64,000 nt of DNA. Source: Hyphomonadaceae bacterium. Lineage in GTDB: Bacteria > Pseudomonadota > Alphaproteobacteria > Caulobacterales > Aquidulcibacteraceae. The position numbers and the translations under genes are program-made. Under the pieces are notes generated by a model. That model was not told the DNA's origin. It did no database searches and worked only from the letters and a program-made list of their open reading frames with translations. This document shows, in pieces, positions 28,433 through 38,989 of the stretch; position 1 is the stretch's first letter; the number at the start of each line of letters is the position of its first letter. The DNA lies in assembly GCA_009773395.1 (NCBI GenBank), contig WRPI01000007.1:44492-108491 (forward strand), in the 5' to 3' direction.

Positions 28433-29722
28433 TTATCTTTCAAACGGATCTTTCACCAAAATAGTGTCATCGCGTTGGGGTGAGGTTGAGAGCATCGCAA
28501 CCGGGCGGCCTACCAATTCCTCAATGCGGCGCACATATTTAATCGCATTTGCTGGCAAGTCTCGCCATGAGCGCGCGCCAAAAGTGGTTTCACTCCAGCC
28601 CTCCATGCTTTCATAAATCGGCTTCACTTTGCTTTGCAGGGTTAAATTCGCTGGCAAATAATCATAATGTTCGCCGTCAATATCATAGGCCACACAAATT
28701 TTAAGCTCATCCATGCCATCTAGGATATCAAGTTTGGTCAAAGCCATGCCATCAATGCCGCCGACACAGCAGGCTTGGCGCACCAAAACCGCATCAAACC
28801 AACCACAACGGCGTTTGCGGCCCGTAACCGTGCCAAACTCATGGCCGCGCTGGCCAATGCCGTCACCTATTTCGTCAAATAATTCAGTTGGAAACGGCCC
28901 CTCGCCGACCCGCGTTGTATAGGCTTTGGTGATACCTAAAACATAGTCCAAATTACTGGGCCCAGTGCCAGAACCCGATGATGCCTGCCCCGACACCACT
29001 GACGATGAAGTGACATAAGGGTAAGTGCCGTGATCAATATCAAGCATTATGCCTTGTGCGCCTTCAAACAAAACCCTTTTATTGGCTTTACGGGCAATAT
29101 CAAGTTCACGCCAAACTGGTTTCATAAATTGCAGGATTTTGGGGGCAAGTGCCAATAAATCCGCTACAAGTTTTTCGCCATCTATTGCTGGCAAATCTAG
29201 GCCAATGCGCAATGCTTTGTGGTGTGCCATAAGGCGATCGACTTTGGCTTCCAAAGTCGCTTTATCTGATAAATCGCCAACCCGAATTGCACGGCGGCCT
29301 ACTTTATCTTCATAGGCAGGGCCAATGCCGCGTCCGGTTGTCCCAATTTTGCTTGAACCAGCCGCTTTTTCACGCGCGGCGTCCAAATCTTGGTGAATCG
29401 GCAAAATCAAAGTGGCATTTTCGGCCAAAACCAAATTGCTGGCATCAATTTTTATGCCTTGCGCCGACACGCGCTCAATTTCTGACAAAAGCGCGTTAGG
29501 GTCCACCACTACGCCATTGCCAATCATCGATAATTTGCCCTGCACCAAGCCTGATGGCAGCAATGATAATTTATAAACATTGTTGCCAACTACAAGTGTG
29601 TGCCCGGCGTTATGCCCGCCTTGGAAACGCACAACAATATCGGCCCTATCCGAAAGCCAATCGACAATTTTACCCTTGCCTTCATCGCCCCACTGCGAAC
29701 CAACCACTACTACATTTGACAT
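28433..29722 (-). CDS. purA: Adenylosuccinate synthetase
   Basis: [46 protein letters not shown]. Confidence 0.96.
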   Translation of the reverse strand: MSNVVVVGSQWGDEGKGKIVDWLSDRADIVVRFQGGHNAGHTLVVGNNVYKLSLLPSGLVQGKLSMIGNGVVVDPNALLSEIERVSAQGIKIDASNLVLAENATLILPIHQDLDAAREKAAGSSKIGTTGRGIGPAYEDKVGRRAIRVGDLSDKATLEAKVDRLMAHHKALRIGLDLPAIDGEKLVADLLALAPKILQFMKPVWRELDIARKANKRVLFEGAQGIMLDIDHGTYPYVTSSSVVSGQASSGSGTGPSNLDYVLGITKAYTTRVGEGPFPTELFDEIGDGIGQRGHEFGTVTGRKRRCGWFDAVLVRQACCVGGIDGMALTKLDILDGMDELKICVAYDIDGEHYDYLPANLTLQSKVKPIYESMEGWSETTFGARSWRDLPANAIKYVRRIEELVGRPVAMLSTSPQRDDTILVKDPFER

Positions 29723-29729
29723 TAAGAAT

Positions 29730-29872
29730 TATATCCGAAAAAGAACTGCGTTATTCCCAAGCCGCTTTGCCCCATGCAAAGCGGTTTGGCAAGGGCGACC
29801 GCCCGCCCGAGCTTATGCGAGGCCCTCGCGGAGGCATGAGCAAAGCGAATTAGCCGTGAGCGATATAGATGT
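29730..29872. repeat. Palindrome-rich element between purA and a duplicated purA start
   Basis: CCGCTTTGCcccatGCAAAGCGG (29762-29784), GCTTATGC...GCATGAGC and CGAGGcCCTCG nested; flanked by 27-nt imperfect direct repeats. Confidence 0.65.
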
Positions 29873-29899
29873 CGAACCGACTACTACAACATTTGACAT
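29873..29899 (-). repeat. Partial duplicate of the purA 5' end (encodes MSNVVVVGS)
   Basis: 24/27 nt identical to 29696-29722; the three differences are all third-codon-position synonymous in the purA frame. Confidence 0.8.
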
Positions 29900-30682
29900 T
29901 TAATACTCAATTTCCTGTGCATTTTTGCGTTGGGCGATATTGATGAGTTCCACACCGATTGAGAAAGCAAGTGAGAAATATAAGAAGCCGCGTGGAATGT
30001 GGAAACCCAATCCGTCTGCGACCAAGGCAACGCCAACCAACAAAATAAATGCGAGTGCTAGTGTTTTAATGGTTGGGTGTTTTTCAACGAAATTGGTAAG
30101 TGGTGCGGCAGCTACCGCCATTACTAAAGTCGAAAATACCACCGCCAAAATCATGATGGCGATAATATCGGTCATACCAACTGCGGTGATAACGCTGTCC
30201 ATAGAAAATACGATATTGATAACAATCAATTGCATTAAAACCGCATTGAAGTTCGATTTCGCCTCGGTTTCTTCATGGCCCGTGCCTTCGACACTGGCAT
30301 GAATTTCATCGGTCGCTTTATAGAGCAAGAACAAGCCGCCGCCTATCAAGATAAGGTCTTTGATGGTTACTTCAATTGCTTCTTTTATTGCATGCGCATC
30401 GCCATGCCCGACCGCATCACCGTAGAAAGTGGGGAGCGTGAAAAGTGCATTTTGGCCGAGGCTTACAATCCAAAAAATGCCGCCAAGCATAAGAACGCGC
30501 AAAACCATTGCACCCCATATACCCACCCGGTTTGCGGTGGTGCGTTGTTTGCCTTGCAATTTACCAACAGCAATTGAAACAAACAGCAAATTATCAATAC
30601 CCAACACTACCTCAAGGAAAGTAAGCGTCAAAAGCGATATCCAATTTGCGGGCGAATCTATCCAACCAATCAACATTTCCAT
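29900..30682 (-). CDS. TerC family integral membrane protein
   Basis: TFLEVVLGIDNLLFVSIAVGKL; NIVFSMDSVITAVGM; multiple TM helices. Confidence 0.92.
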   Translation of the reverse strand: MEMLIGWIDSPANWISLLTLTFLEVVLGIDNLLFVSIAVGKLQGKQRTTANRVGIWGAMVLRVLMLGGIFWIVSLGQNALFTLPTFYGDAVGHGDAHAIKEAIEVTIKDLILIGGGLFLLYKATDEIHASVEGTGHEETEAKSNFNAVLMQLIVINIVFSMDSVITAVGMTDIIAIMILAVVFSTLVMAVAAAPLTNFVEKHPTIKTLALAFILLVGVALVADGLGFHIPRGFLYFSLAFSIGVELINIAQRKNAQEIEY

Positions 30683-30732
30683 AAGAGGCTCTTTTCATAT
30701 TTAGGGGCTTTTGGTCAAGCAAAATTAAATTT

Positions 30733-32904
30733 CTACATAAAACTATAAGGCTCGATATCAATAATCAATCGCACCGAAGGCGCAAGTTTAATTGCCTTGC
30801 GCCATTTGGCCATAAAGGCAGAAATATCTACATTTTTATCGGCTCTTATTAAAAACCTACGGCGACGCCAGCCACGAATAAGCGCCATTGGTGGCGGCGC
30901 TGGGCCCCAAACTTCAATTCCATGGGCTGGGAAAAGCGCGTCACCGACTATTTTTGCGGCTACATCAACTGCCGCATCGGTTTTTGCCATCAATTGCAAA
31001 GCCGCCAAGCGTCCAAATGGCGGCATTTTGGCTGCGGCCCGCATATCGGTTTCGATACCCAAAAAGCTTTCGCGGTCATCATTCAACAGTGCTTGCATTG
31101 CTTCATTTTCGGGATAATAAGTTTGAATCATGGCGCGGCCATTTTTACCTGCGCGCCCCGCCCGCCCCGCAACTTGGGTTAGAAGCTGATAAGTTCGCTC
31201 CCCTGCCCGTGGATCCCCACCCTTGAGGCTTAAATCGCCGTCAATCACCCCAACTAAAGTAAGGTTCGGGAAATTATGACCCTTGGCGGCAATTTGCGTG
31301 CCGACCATTATATCAATTTCGCCATTTTCCATGCGTTCAACCATTTGCTTAATTGCTTGCGGGCCAGTTGAAGTATCGGATGAAAAAATCTCAACTCGCG
31401 CTTTTGGAAATAATTGTTTTGCTTCTGCGGCAACTCGTTCAACCCCTGGACCCACAGAAACTAACGAGTCATAAGAATGGCAAGACGGGCAATTAAGTGG
31501 TTTGGGAATTGAGTAGCCAGTTAGATGACATACCAAACGATTTGAATAGCGATGTTCAACCAGCCAAGAATCAGTTTCGGGCGAAGTCATTTTATGCCCG
31601 CATTTTGAGCATAATACCACGGGCGCAAAGCCACGGCGATTTAGGAACAAAAGCACTTGTTCTTTGGCGTGCAATGTTGTGGCGATTTCTTCCACCAATA
31701 ATGAAGATATCCAATGATTTGGCATTGGCGGATAGGTTTTGAGATCAATAAGTTCGATATTCGGCAGGTTAGCCACCCCAAATCGTGATGACAGCACCAA
31801 ATGACCATAACGCCCCGACAAAGCATTATTGCGAGTTTCCAAACTTGGGGTGGCAGAAGCCAAAACCAGCGTCGCGTTCGCGAATTTTGCTCGCACGACG
31901 GCAAGGTCACGCGCCTGATAACGCAATCCATCGTCCTGCTTATATGAAGCATCATGTTCTTCATCCACCACAAGCAGGCGCAGGTTTTTGAACGGCAGAA
32001 AAATTGCCGAACGCGCACCAATTACAATGCGCGCGCGGCCTGATGCAATTTCGCGCCAAGCGCGGCGCTTTTGGTTTGCATTTATTTCGGAGTGCCACAG
32101 GGTTGGTTCGGCGCCAAACCGCTGCGAAATGCGGGCGATGACAGCTTGGGTTAGAGCGATTTCTGGCAAAAGCACCAAAATTTGCGAAGTCGGGTTCTGA
32201 GCCAATGCATGGGCGATTGCCTCGAGATAGACTTCGGTTTTGCCTGATCCCGTCACGCCATCGAGCAAAAAAGGCGCGAATTTTTCGGCATCAATTGCTT
32301 TGGAAATTACTTCTAAGGACGCGGTTTGCGCAAGGTTTAAATCGCGCGAATTTTGCTCAAAACTTGGTTGGGTAAATGGCAAATCAACTGGCATTTTTAT
32401 TTCCGCCAATGCACCTAATTTTACCAAACCATTTACAACCGCAACCGAAGCCCCAACAATTTGCGCCAGCTCAGTTTTTGATAGTGGCGCATAGTCACAT
32501 GCAGCTACTATTTGTAAGACCGCCTCGCGAACGGGAGTAATTTTGTCAATTTTCTCCGAGCCAATTGTGATCTTTGTGGCAAATGGCCCAGCAAACAAGG
32601 CATCATTTGCCCGCATCACTTGGTGCAAAACTACGCCTTGCGGCACAACCAAATATTTCGCTGCCCATTCTATAAACGCCAAACTATCCTTTGTAAGCGG
32701 AGCAGCATCGAGGCGTTCAATTATTTGTTTTAAGGGTTTTGGCGGTTCGTTATCGTTTCTTAGACTGACCACCACACCGAGTTTTTCGGCTTTTGCCAAT
32801 GGTATTTTGACAAAATCACCCACCGCCAAATCCAGGCCTTGACGCACTTCGTAGTCAAAAGCCTCGGGCAATGGCAAAGGAAGTAGAATTTGGGCGATTT
32901 TCAT
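30733..32904 (-). CDS. priA: Primosomal protein N' (replication restart helicase)
   Basis: LLDGVTGSGKTEVYLEAI; VVDEEHDASYKQ; CSKCGHKM / CPSC zinc motifs; LVGVIDGDLSL. Confidence 0.95.
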   Translation of the reverse strand: MKIAQILLPLPLPEAFDYEVRQGLDLAVGDFVKIPLAKAEKLGVVVSLRNDNEPPKPLKQIIERLDAAPLTKDSLAFIEWAAKYLVVPQGVVLHQVMRANDALFAGPFATKITIGSEKIDKITPVREAVLQIVAACDYAPLSKTELAQIVGASVAVVNGLVKLGALAEIKMPVDLPFTQPSFEQNSRDLNLAQTASLEVISKAIDAEKFAPFLLDGVTGSGKTEVYLEAIAHALAQNPTSQILVLLPEIALTQAVIARISQRFGAEPTLWHSEINANQKRRAWREIASGRARIVIGARSAIFLPFKNLRLLVVDEEHDASYKQDDGLRYQARDLAVVRAKFANATLVLASATPSLETRNNALSGRYGHLVLSSRFGVANLPNIELIDLKTYPPMPNHWISSLLVEEIATTLHAKEQVLLFLNRRGFAPVVLCSKCGHKMTSPETDSWLVEHRYSNRLVCHLTGYSIPKPLNCPSCHSYDSLVSVGPGVERVAAEAKQLFPKARVEIFSSDTSTGPQAIKQMVERMENGEIDIMVGTQIAAKGHNFPNLTLVGVIDGDLSLKGGDPRAGERTYQLLTQVAGRAGRAGKNGRAMIQTYYPENEAMQALLNDDRESFLGIETDMRAAAKMPPFGRLAALQLMAKTDAAVDVAAKIVGDALFPAHGIEVWGPAPPPMALIRGWRRRRFLIRADKNVDISAFMAKWRKAIKLAPSVRLIIDIEPYSFM

Positions 32905-33001
32905 ATTTCGTGACTATAACAAGTTCGATTCAAATGAAAAGAAAACAATATTGCGGGTTTTGCGTGACAATCAACAAATATTTTTCATTCTATAACTATG
33001 A

Positions 33002-33850
33002 ATGCGCCATAATGTCCTATATCAAGCGAAGCCACAAGCGCATATTAGCAAGTTCAAATATAATAGGAAAAGACAATTGGCTGCTTATACCGAAGAAACC
33101 GTAACATTCGTAAAACATTATACTGACCGGCTTTTTACTTTTTCAACCACGCGGGATCGTGGGTTTAGGTTCCGCTCGGGTGAATTTGTCATGCTTGGCT
33201 TGATGATAGACGGCAAGCCACTTTTGCGCGCCTATTCGATTGCTTCGCCCGAATGGGACGAAAAATTGGATTTTTATTCAATCAAAGTTGCTGGCGGGCC
33301 ATTAACTTCAGTTTTGGCGGACATTAAACTTGGCGATAAAGTTTTGGTTGGCAAAAAGCCAGTTGGCACTTTGGTGCTGGATGCGCTTACGCCGGGCAAG
33401 CGGCTTTATATGTTGGCAACTGGCACCGGTATTGCGCCATTCGCATCACTTATCCGCGACCCCAATACTTATGAGCGCTATGAGCAAGTGATTTTAACCC
33501 AAACTTGCCGCCAGGTTGCCGAGCTTCAATATGGCTATGATTTGGTGCGCGATACTTTGGATGACCTGTTGGTTGGCGAATATTTGCGTGCAGGGCAACT
33601 TATCCATGATGCGGCAACCACGCGCGAGCCACACACGCATGCGGGACGCTTGACTGAAAGGGTTGCGGACGGTTCATTTTTCAAAGACTATGGCCTACCC
33701 GAATTTAACCCCGAAACCGACCGCGCCATGATTTGCGGCTCACTTGCAATGTCTGTTGAGTTCAAGAAGATGTTTGAAGATAGGGGCTTTATTGAAGGCA
33801 GCGTTAGTGCACCTGGGCAATATGTTTATGAGAAGTCGTTTGTGGGGTGA
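33002..33850 (+). CDS. fpr: Ferredoxin--NADP reductase
   Basis: LLRAYSIASPEWDEKLDFYSIKV; LATGTGIAPFASLIRD; MICGSLAMS...YVYEKSFVG. An internal TTG at 33077 with AGGAAAAG upstream is a plausible alternative start. Confidence 0.9.
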   Translation: MRHNVLYQAKPQAHISKFKYNRKRQLAAYTEETVTFVKHYTDRLFTFSTTRDRGFRFRSGEFVMLGLMIDGKPLLRAYSIASPEWDEKLDFYSIKVAGGPLTSVLADIKLGDKVLVGKKPVGTLVLDALTPGKRLYMLATGTGIAPFASLIRDPNTYERYEQVILTQTCRQVAELQYGYDLVRDTLDDLLVGEYLRAGQLIHDAATTREPHTHAGRLTERVADGSFFKDYGLPEFNPETDRAMICGSLAMSVEFKKMFEDRGFIEGSVSAPGQYVYEKSFVG

Positions 33851-33869
33851 AAGACCTAAAATTGCCGCC

Positions 33870-34005
33870 CTCGCTTCGCTCACTTAGCAATTTGGTATTA
33901 ATCGGAAAAGAAATTTTGAAAAGCGTCGTTTTCAAAAGCACTTTGCTTATTTGATTTTGTATTCATATGAAGGAATTTTAGGAACGCCTTTTATTCTTGC
34001 GCTCT
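33870..34005. repeat. Dispersed palindromic repeat, copy 1 (core TTTTGAAAAgcgtcgTTTTCAAAA)
   Basis: Core, flanking cctcgcttcgctcac and downstream ttgcgctc(t/g)tc shared with copy at 39.0 kb. Confidence 0.7.
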
Positions 34006-34015
34006 TCATTAAAAC

Positions 34016-34315
34016 ATGCTACAAGCCCAAGTGGAAATTGAATACGACTCGATTAAGAATGAGCGAAATATCGTAACGCGTGGCATTTCGTTTGAATTGG
34101 CGCGTGAATTCGATTTCGCATCCGCGTATATATATGCCGATGAGCGCAAAAATTATGGGGAAATTCGATTGATTGGTTACGGTTTTATAGGCGACAGGAT
34201 TCACGTTGTTTGCTTCAAAGCAAGTAAAATTAATAAAGTTAGAATTATCAGTTTGAGGAAAGCGAATGAAAGAGAAGTTGAAAAATATAGAGAGTTCATA
34301 CGAAGACCTAATTGA
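34016..34315 (+). CDS. brnT: BrnT family type II toxin
   Basis: VEIEYDSIKNERNIVTRGISFELAREFDF...ADERKNYGEIRLIGYGFIGDRIHVVCF...IRIISLRKANEREVEKY pattern. Confidence 0.85.
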   Translation: MLQAQVEIEYDSIKNERNIVTRGISFELAREFDFASAYIYADERKNYGEIRLIGYGFIGDRIHVVCFKASKINKVRIISLRKANEREVEKYREFIRRPN

Positions 34316-34568
34316 TGAAGATGGTGAAGTAAGAACGCCAAAGGATTTTAGTAAGTATAAATTCGTTCCATTAAAAGACGTTTTCCCCGAACTTGCTGAA
34401 TACTCACGTCAACGCAAAGCAGGTAGGCCGCCAGTTGAAGCACCGAAAAAATCCAAGACATTCAAACTTTCGCAAGATGTCATCGAGGCCATTGTGCAAA
34501 GCGGTAAAGGCTATAATGCGCGGGTTGAAAAAGTATTGCGTGAAAGTCTGGCGGCAGGGAAAATCTAA
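34266..34568 (+). CDS. brnA: BrnA family antitoxin
   Basis: GRPPVEAPKKSKTFKLSQDVIEAIVQSGKGYNARVEKVLRESL; overlaps brnT 3' end. Confidence 0.85.
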   Translation: MKEKLKNIESSYEDLIDEDGEVRTPKDFSKYKFVPLKDVFPELAEYSRQRKAGRPPVEAPKKSKTFKLSQDVIEAIVQSGKGYNARVEKVLRESLAAGKI

Positions 34569-35029
34569 ACCCTATATCCTCTAAACCGTTCCCTAATTTT
34601 CCTATCCAATTGATCCCTCACTTGTTCATATGCTTCAAGGCGAAAATCGCGGGAGCCTTCTGCCAAAGTTGGGTCAAATGTTGGCCAATATTCCACATTC
34701 AAAGCCAAATGCCGTGTAAATTCGAGGGCGCGGTGGTGGGCTTCTGGGCTTAGGGTTATGATTAAATCGAAATTATCGTCTTGTAATTGATCAAAAGTCT
34801 TGGGCTTGTGTTTGGAAATATCGACACCCAAATCGTCCATTGCAAAAACTGCCATTGGGTCGAGCTGTCCCGCCCTAAGGCCACAACTATCAACATAAGC
34901 AACTTTCCCAAACCTTAGTTTGAACAGGTTTTCAGCCATCGGTGAACGTATAGCGTTCATGGTGCACGCAAATAATATGGCTTGGGGCAGCCGTTCGTCC
35001 AATTTTATAACCTTATATGCAAAGCGCAA
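34565..35029 (-). CDS. Low-molecular-weight protein-tyrosine-phosphatase family protein
   Basis: [34 protein letters not shown]. Confidence 0.87.
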   Translation of the reverse strand: MRFAYKVIKLDERLPQAILFACTMNAIRSPMAENLFKLRFGKVAYVDSCGLRAGQLDPMAVFAMDDLGVDISKHKPKTFDQLQDDNFDLIITLSPEAHHRALEFTRHLALNVEYWPTFDPTLAEGSRDFRLEAYEQVRDQLDRKIRERFRGYRV

Positions 35030-35487
35030 ATCAGCGTGAATAATCGCCTTGCAGTATCAAAATCCAATTTAATTTTTCCATCCAAACGTAGCGATAAAAG
35101 TTCAGACCCTTCATTATGCAAGCCCCTTCGCCCCATATCGACAGCCTCGATTTGTGATGGTGACGAATTTCGAATCGCCAAATGATAGCTATCGCAAATC
35201 ATCAAATAATCGCGAATAATTCGGCGAAGCGGCGAAAGTGAAAGCACAAAAACCCGCACATCTTCACCATTTTCACGCTTGATATCCATCACGAGTTTTT
35301 GTTCCATCACCGATAAATGCAGAACATAGGGCCCTAAATCGGTTTCAACCACTTCAAAAACATTTTCATCAAGCAAGTCAAAAATCGCCACCCGCCTTTC
35401 ATGATCAACATCGGCGCTAGCCCCAGAAAGCGAGTCCTTGTCCAAAAAAACTTCAATAATTCGGTGGTTTGTTGACCCGTCCATCAA
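35005..35487 (-). CDS. UPF0262 family protein
   Basis: [72 protein letters not shown]. Confidence 0.88.
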   Translation of the reverse strand: MMDGSTNHRIIEVFLDKDSLSGASADVDHERRVAIFDLLDENVFEVVETDLGPYVLHLSVMEQKLVMDIKRENGEDVRVFVLSLSPLRRIIRDYLMICDSYHLAIRNSSPSQIEAVDMGRRGLHNEGSELLSLRLDGKIKLDFDTARRLFTLICALHIRL

Positions 35488-36782
35488 TTTGCATCCCTAA
35501 GCCGCATTTCAACACTAAGACCATGCGCCGGCAATCCTTCGGCATTTGCAAGCACGCTCGCAAATGGGCCAATTTGCGCAAGGCCGATTTGGTTAGCGCG
35601 CAAAAGCGTAGTTCGTTTCATAAAATTCATCACACTAAGCCCCGAAGAAAAGCGCGCGCGGCGGCCAGTTGGCAATACATGGTTGGGCCCAGCGACATAA
35701 TCGCCAAGGCTTTCTGGTGTTAATCGACCCAAGAAAATCGAACCTGCATGGCGAATATTTGCCAATAACGCATCTGGATTGTCGGTGGCGATTGCCAAAT
35801 GTTCGGGCGCACCTTGGTTTACGAGGTCACAAGCATGGCTTAAACTATCAACAATAATAATTGCGCCATAATTCCCCCATGATGCTTTTGCTGGAGGCGC
35901 GGTATCCCCTGCCGCAATTTGCGCATTTGCGGCAGCTAAAACTTCTCGCGCAAACGCCACATCATCGGTGAACAAAAGGCTTTGTGATAATTCGTCATGC
36001 TCTGATTGCGCCAATAAATCACAGGCAATGATTTTTGCATCATTCTTATTATCGGCAATCACATATATTTCCGAAGGCCCAGCGACACTATCAATCCCTA
36101 CATCACCAAAAACCAGTTTTTTGGCGGCGCTGACATATGCGTTCCCAGGGCCGACAATTACGTCAACTGGTGCCAATTCACCCGCGCCATATGCCATGGC
36201 CGCAATTGCTTGCGCCCCGCCAACGCCATAGATTTCGCTAACGCCCGCAATATGCGCCGCAGCCAGAATCGCTGGGTTCTCATGCAATCGATTGGGTGGT
36301 GTGGTCATAATAATGCGACCCACACCCGCCACTTTTGCAGGAATTGCATTCATCAAAACGCTTGAAGGATATGCGGCTTTACCGCCTGGTGCATAAAGAC
36401 CCGCAGCATCAACCGCCGTCCAATTCCAACCAAGGCCTATTCCAAATTCGTCTTCATAATAGCCATTTTTTGGCGCCGACATTGCATGAAAATCGGCAAT
36501 TCTTTGGGCAGCAATTTCCAAGGCTTTGATAATTTTGGCGTCGCAAGATTTTGTCGCACTTGATATTTGCTCAGCGGAAATTTTGAAGTTCGCTTGGTTC
36601 AACTCAAATTTGTCAAAATCTGCACTCATTTTCTTCAGGGCATCGAAGCCTTGGTTTTTGACTTTGGAGATTATTGATGCGGCGGCATGAGATGCTTCTT
36701 CAAACGAGCCCAAGCGATTTGATATAAGAGCCGTAAACTTAGCGGCAAAATCGGGTTCAGACGCGAAAATTATTCGTGCCAT
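35484..36782 (-). CDS. hisD: Histidinol dehydrogenase
   Basis: [50 protein letters not shown]. Start at ATG 36780-36782. Confidence 0.95.
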   Translation of the reverse strand: MARIIFASEPDFAAKFTALISNRLGSFEEASHAAASIISKVKNQGFDALKKMSADFDKFELNQANFKISAEQISSATKSCDAKIIKALEIAAQRIADFHAMSAPKNGYYEDEFGIGLGWNWTAVDAAGLYAPGGKAAYPSSVLMNAIPAKVAGVGRIIMTTPPNRLHENPAILAAAHIAGVSEIYGVGGAQAIAAMAYGAGELAPVDVIVGPGNAYVSAAKKLVFGDVGIDSVAGPSEIYVIADNKNDAKIIACDLLAQSEHDELSQSLLFTDDVAFAREVLAAANAQIAAGDTAPPAKASWGNYGAIIIVDSLSHACDLVNQGAPEHLAIATDNPDALLANIRHAGSIFLGRLTPESLGDYVAGPNHVLPTGRRARFSSGLSVMNFMKRTTLLRANQIGLAQIGPFASVLANAEGLPAHGLSVEMRLRDAN

Positions 36783-36786
36783 CGCA

Positions 36787-37233
36787 CTAATCCCCGTTTT
36801 CGTGATTAGGCGCACGAACTGCGGCGCGCGCTTCGCCAATATCGCCCAACATTACATCGATGCATTCAACTTCAAGCGCCAATTCGCCATGCTCGGCCAA
36901 GGTTATTATTATTGTGCCGCTTGGGGCGATATCACCCGCAACAAATTTAACATCCAAAATTGATTTTGGGATGTTACTCATTCGCGAAACATTTTTCGCA
37001 CGCACACTAAGAACGCCGTCAAAAGACAACAGTGACCATGCTCGGTGGCCCCGTTTGTTTTCACCTTCACTTTCGTGGCAAAAACGCTGCAACGGCAAAC
37101 TGAACCTTCGTGCCAGTTTCAAAAATGTGGTTTCTTTGGCGAGAAAAAGCGCGTCTTGGATAGCGGCGGCAATAATCGCCAGCCCGCTTTCATCGTCGGC
37201 AATTAGGCGCAATTTACGGGGTTTTGGCCTCAT
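36787..37233 (-). CDS. DUF2948 family protein
   Basis: LRLIADDESGLAIIAAAIQDALF...; conserved position between murA and hisD. Confidence 0.87.
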   Translation of the reverse strand: MRPKPRKLRLIADDESGLAIIAAAIQDALFLAKETTFLKLARRFSLPLQRFCHESEGENKRGHRAWSLLSFDGVLSVRAKNVSRMSNIPKSILDVKFVAGDIAPSGTIIITLAEHGELALEVECIDVMLGDIGEARAAVRAPNHENGD

Positions 37234-38505
37234 TTAATCACCCGCAGAACGCGAAATATTGGCGCCACAATTTGTAAGTTTGGCTTCAAGGTTTTCAAAG
37301 CCGCGATCAAGGTGATAAACACGGCCAATGGTGGTTTCCCCTTCCGCCATCAGTCCAGCAATCACAAGGGAAACCGAAGCCCGTAAATCGGTCGCCATAA
37401 CTTGTGCGCCTTTAAGCGCTTTTACACCGCGCACCACCGCTTCATTGCCGCGCACGATAATGTCTGCGCCCAAACGCCGAAGTTCAGGTGCGTGCATGAA
37501 GCGGTTTTCGAAAATATTCTCGCGGAAAATACTTGTGCCTTCCGCCGTTGTCATAAGCCCCATAAATTGGGCTTGCAAATCGGTAGGAAAACCAGGGTGG
37601 GGTTGGGTATCAATATCGACGGCTTTTAGCGCCACATTTTTATCGCGCGATATTTTAACCCAATTATCACCACGCTCAACACCTACGCCAGCTTGGCGCA
37701 ATACGCCCAAAAGTGCATTGATGCTGTCTGGTATCATTTTATCGAGCAATACTTCGCCGCCAGTTGCCGCAACACAACAAGCAAAAGTGCCGGCTTCGAT
37801 GCGATCTGGGATAACGTTATATGTCGTGCCATTTAAAGAGGTCACGCCTTGAATATGAATGGTTGAAGTCCCCGCGCCTTCAATTTTTGCACCCATGGCA
37901 ATCAAGCAATTGGCAACATCGACAATTTCAGGCTCACGCGCAGCATTTTCTAAAATGGTTTCACCTTGCGCCAAAGTTGCGGCCAGCATTGCATGTTCAG
38001 TTGCGCCAACCGAAACAAATGGAAAAACAATATGCGCACCACGAAGCCCGCGCAAAGCTGCAGCTTTGACATAGCCGCCTTCAATTACAATATCCGCGCC
38101 CATTGCTTCAAAGGCTTTTAGGTGCAAATCGACAGGGCGCGCACCAATGGCACAGCCACCTGGTAATGAAACCGTAGCATGGCCTTCACGCGCCAATAAT
38201 GGGCCAAGCACATTAAAGGTCGCGCGCATTTTGCGCACCAAATCATATGGCGCAATAGTTGAGCGAATTTCAGCGACATGGGTCTGCATACGACCCGAGC
38301 CTTTGGGCCAATAAACCGTCACACCCAATTGCTCCAATAATTCAACCATGAAGCGCGTATCTGCCAATTCTGGCATATTGGTTAAGACCATTGGCTGCGA
38401 TGTCAAAAGCGAAGCCGCTTGCAACTTTAGTGCCGAGTTTTTAGCGCCAGAAATTGTGATTTTGCCGTGAAGTTCATTTCCACCAATAATGGTAATTTTA
38501 TCCAT
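37234..38505 (-). CDS. murA: UDP-N-acetylglucosamine 1-carboxyvinyltransferase
   Basis: [51 protein letters not shown]. Confidence 0.96.
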   Translation of the reverse strand: MDKITIIGGNELHGKITISGAKNSALKLQAASLLTSQPMVLTNMPELADTRFMVELLEQLGVTVYWPKGSGRMQTHVAEIRSTIAPYDLVRKMRATFNVLGPLLAREGHATVSLPGGCAIGARPVDLHLKAFEAMGADIVIEGGYVKAAALRGLRGAHIVFPFVSVGATEHAMLAATLAQGETILENAAREPEIVDVANCLIAMGAKIEGAGTSTIHIQGVTSLNGTTYNVIPDRIEAGTFACCVAATGGEVLLDKMIPDSINALLGVLRQAGVGVERGDNWVKISRDKNVALKAVDIDTQPHPGFPTDLQAQFMGLMTTAEGTSIFRENIFENRFMHAPELRRLGADIIVRGNEAVVRGVKALKGAQVMATDLRASVSLVIAGLMAEGETTIGRVYHLDRGFENLEAKLTNCGANISRSAGD

Positions 38506-38616
38506 TCTTTTTGTTTTCCTTAATCGCAGAATTGAACATTGATTTGTAGCAAATGCCGATATTGCCTTATGCCTAAAAACCTTGCCATTTCAAAGCCTCA
38601 ATCGCATTGCGGCTTT

Positions 38617-38760
38617 TCACTTGGGAATTGCAGGATTGGCTGCCTTTCGGCGTTTTAAATTATCACGCAAAGCTTTGGCGAGCCGTGCTTCTTTTGCCAG
38701 TTTTTTGGAGTTGCTCGGCGCTTCTTTTGGCGCTTTTATGTCGGGACTATCGCTGCTCAT
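38617..38760 (-). CDS. Small basic protein (47 aa) upstream of murA
   Basis: MSSDSPDIKAPKEAPSNSKKLAKEARLAKALRDNLKRRKAANPAIPK; ALRxNLKRRK motif resembles small conserved alphaproteobacterial proteins. Below the 60-aa cutoff of the ORF track. Confidence 0.6.
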   Translation of the reverse strand: MSSDSPDIKAPKEAPSNSKKLAKEARLAKALRDNLKRRKAANPAIPK

Positions 38761-38894
38761 CACGAATATATGGCGCGAACTTGGCTAAAAAGCAATTTCA
38801 CGCTGTGAAAAAATAGGTTTTTTCACAAACTATGCTTCACTTGACGCCAAATCTGAATTAGAGCGAAGCCCGATTGGCATTTGTAAAGCCTAAC

Positions 38895-38969
38895 GCCGCA
38901 GTAGCTCAGGGGTAGAGCACGTCATTGGTAATGACGGGGTCGTAAGTTCAATTCTTATCTGTGGCACCA
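38895..38969 (+). tRNA. tRNA-Thr (anticodon GGT)
   Basis: GCCGCAGTAGCTCAGGGGTAGAGCACGTCATTGGTAATGACGGGGTCGTAAGTTCAATTCTTATCTGTGGCACCA; anticodon loop TTGGTAA. Confidence 0.95.
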
Positions 38970-38989
38970 CTTTTGAACTCAAGTCTCCA

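Noticed and set aside
29580-29903. 107-aa plus ORF ending twice in EPTTTTFDI
   Set aside because: Antisense of purA and its duplicated start; useful only because it exposed the direct repeat.
33002-33076. N-terminal extension of fpr (MRHNVLYQAKPQAHISKFKYNRKRQ)
   Set aside because: Probably 5' UTR; a TTG start at 33077 with AGGAAAAG upstream fits the family better, though I could not confirm it.
38582-38816. Plus-strand ORFs of 68-69 aa
   Set aside because: Antisense to the more plausible 47-aa basic minus-strand protein.
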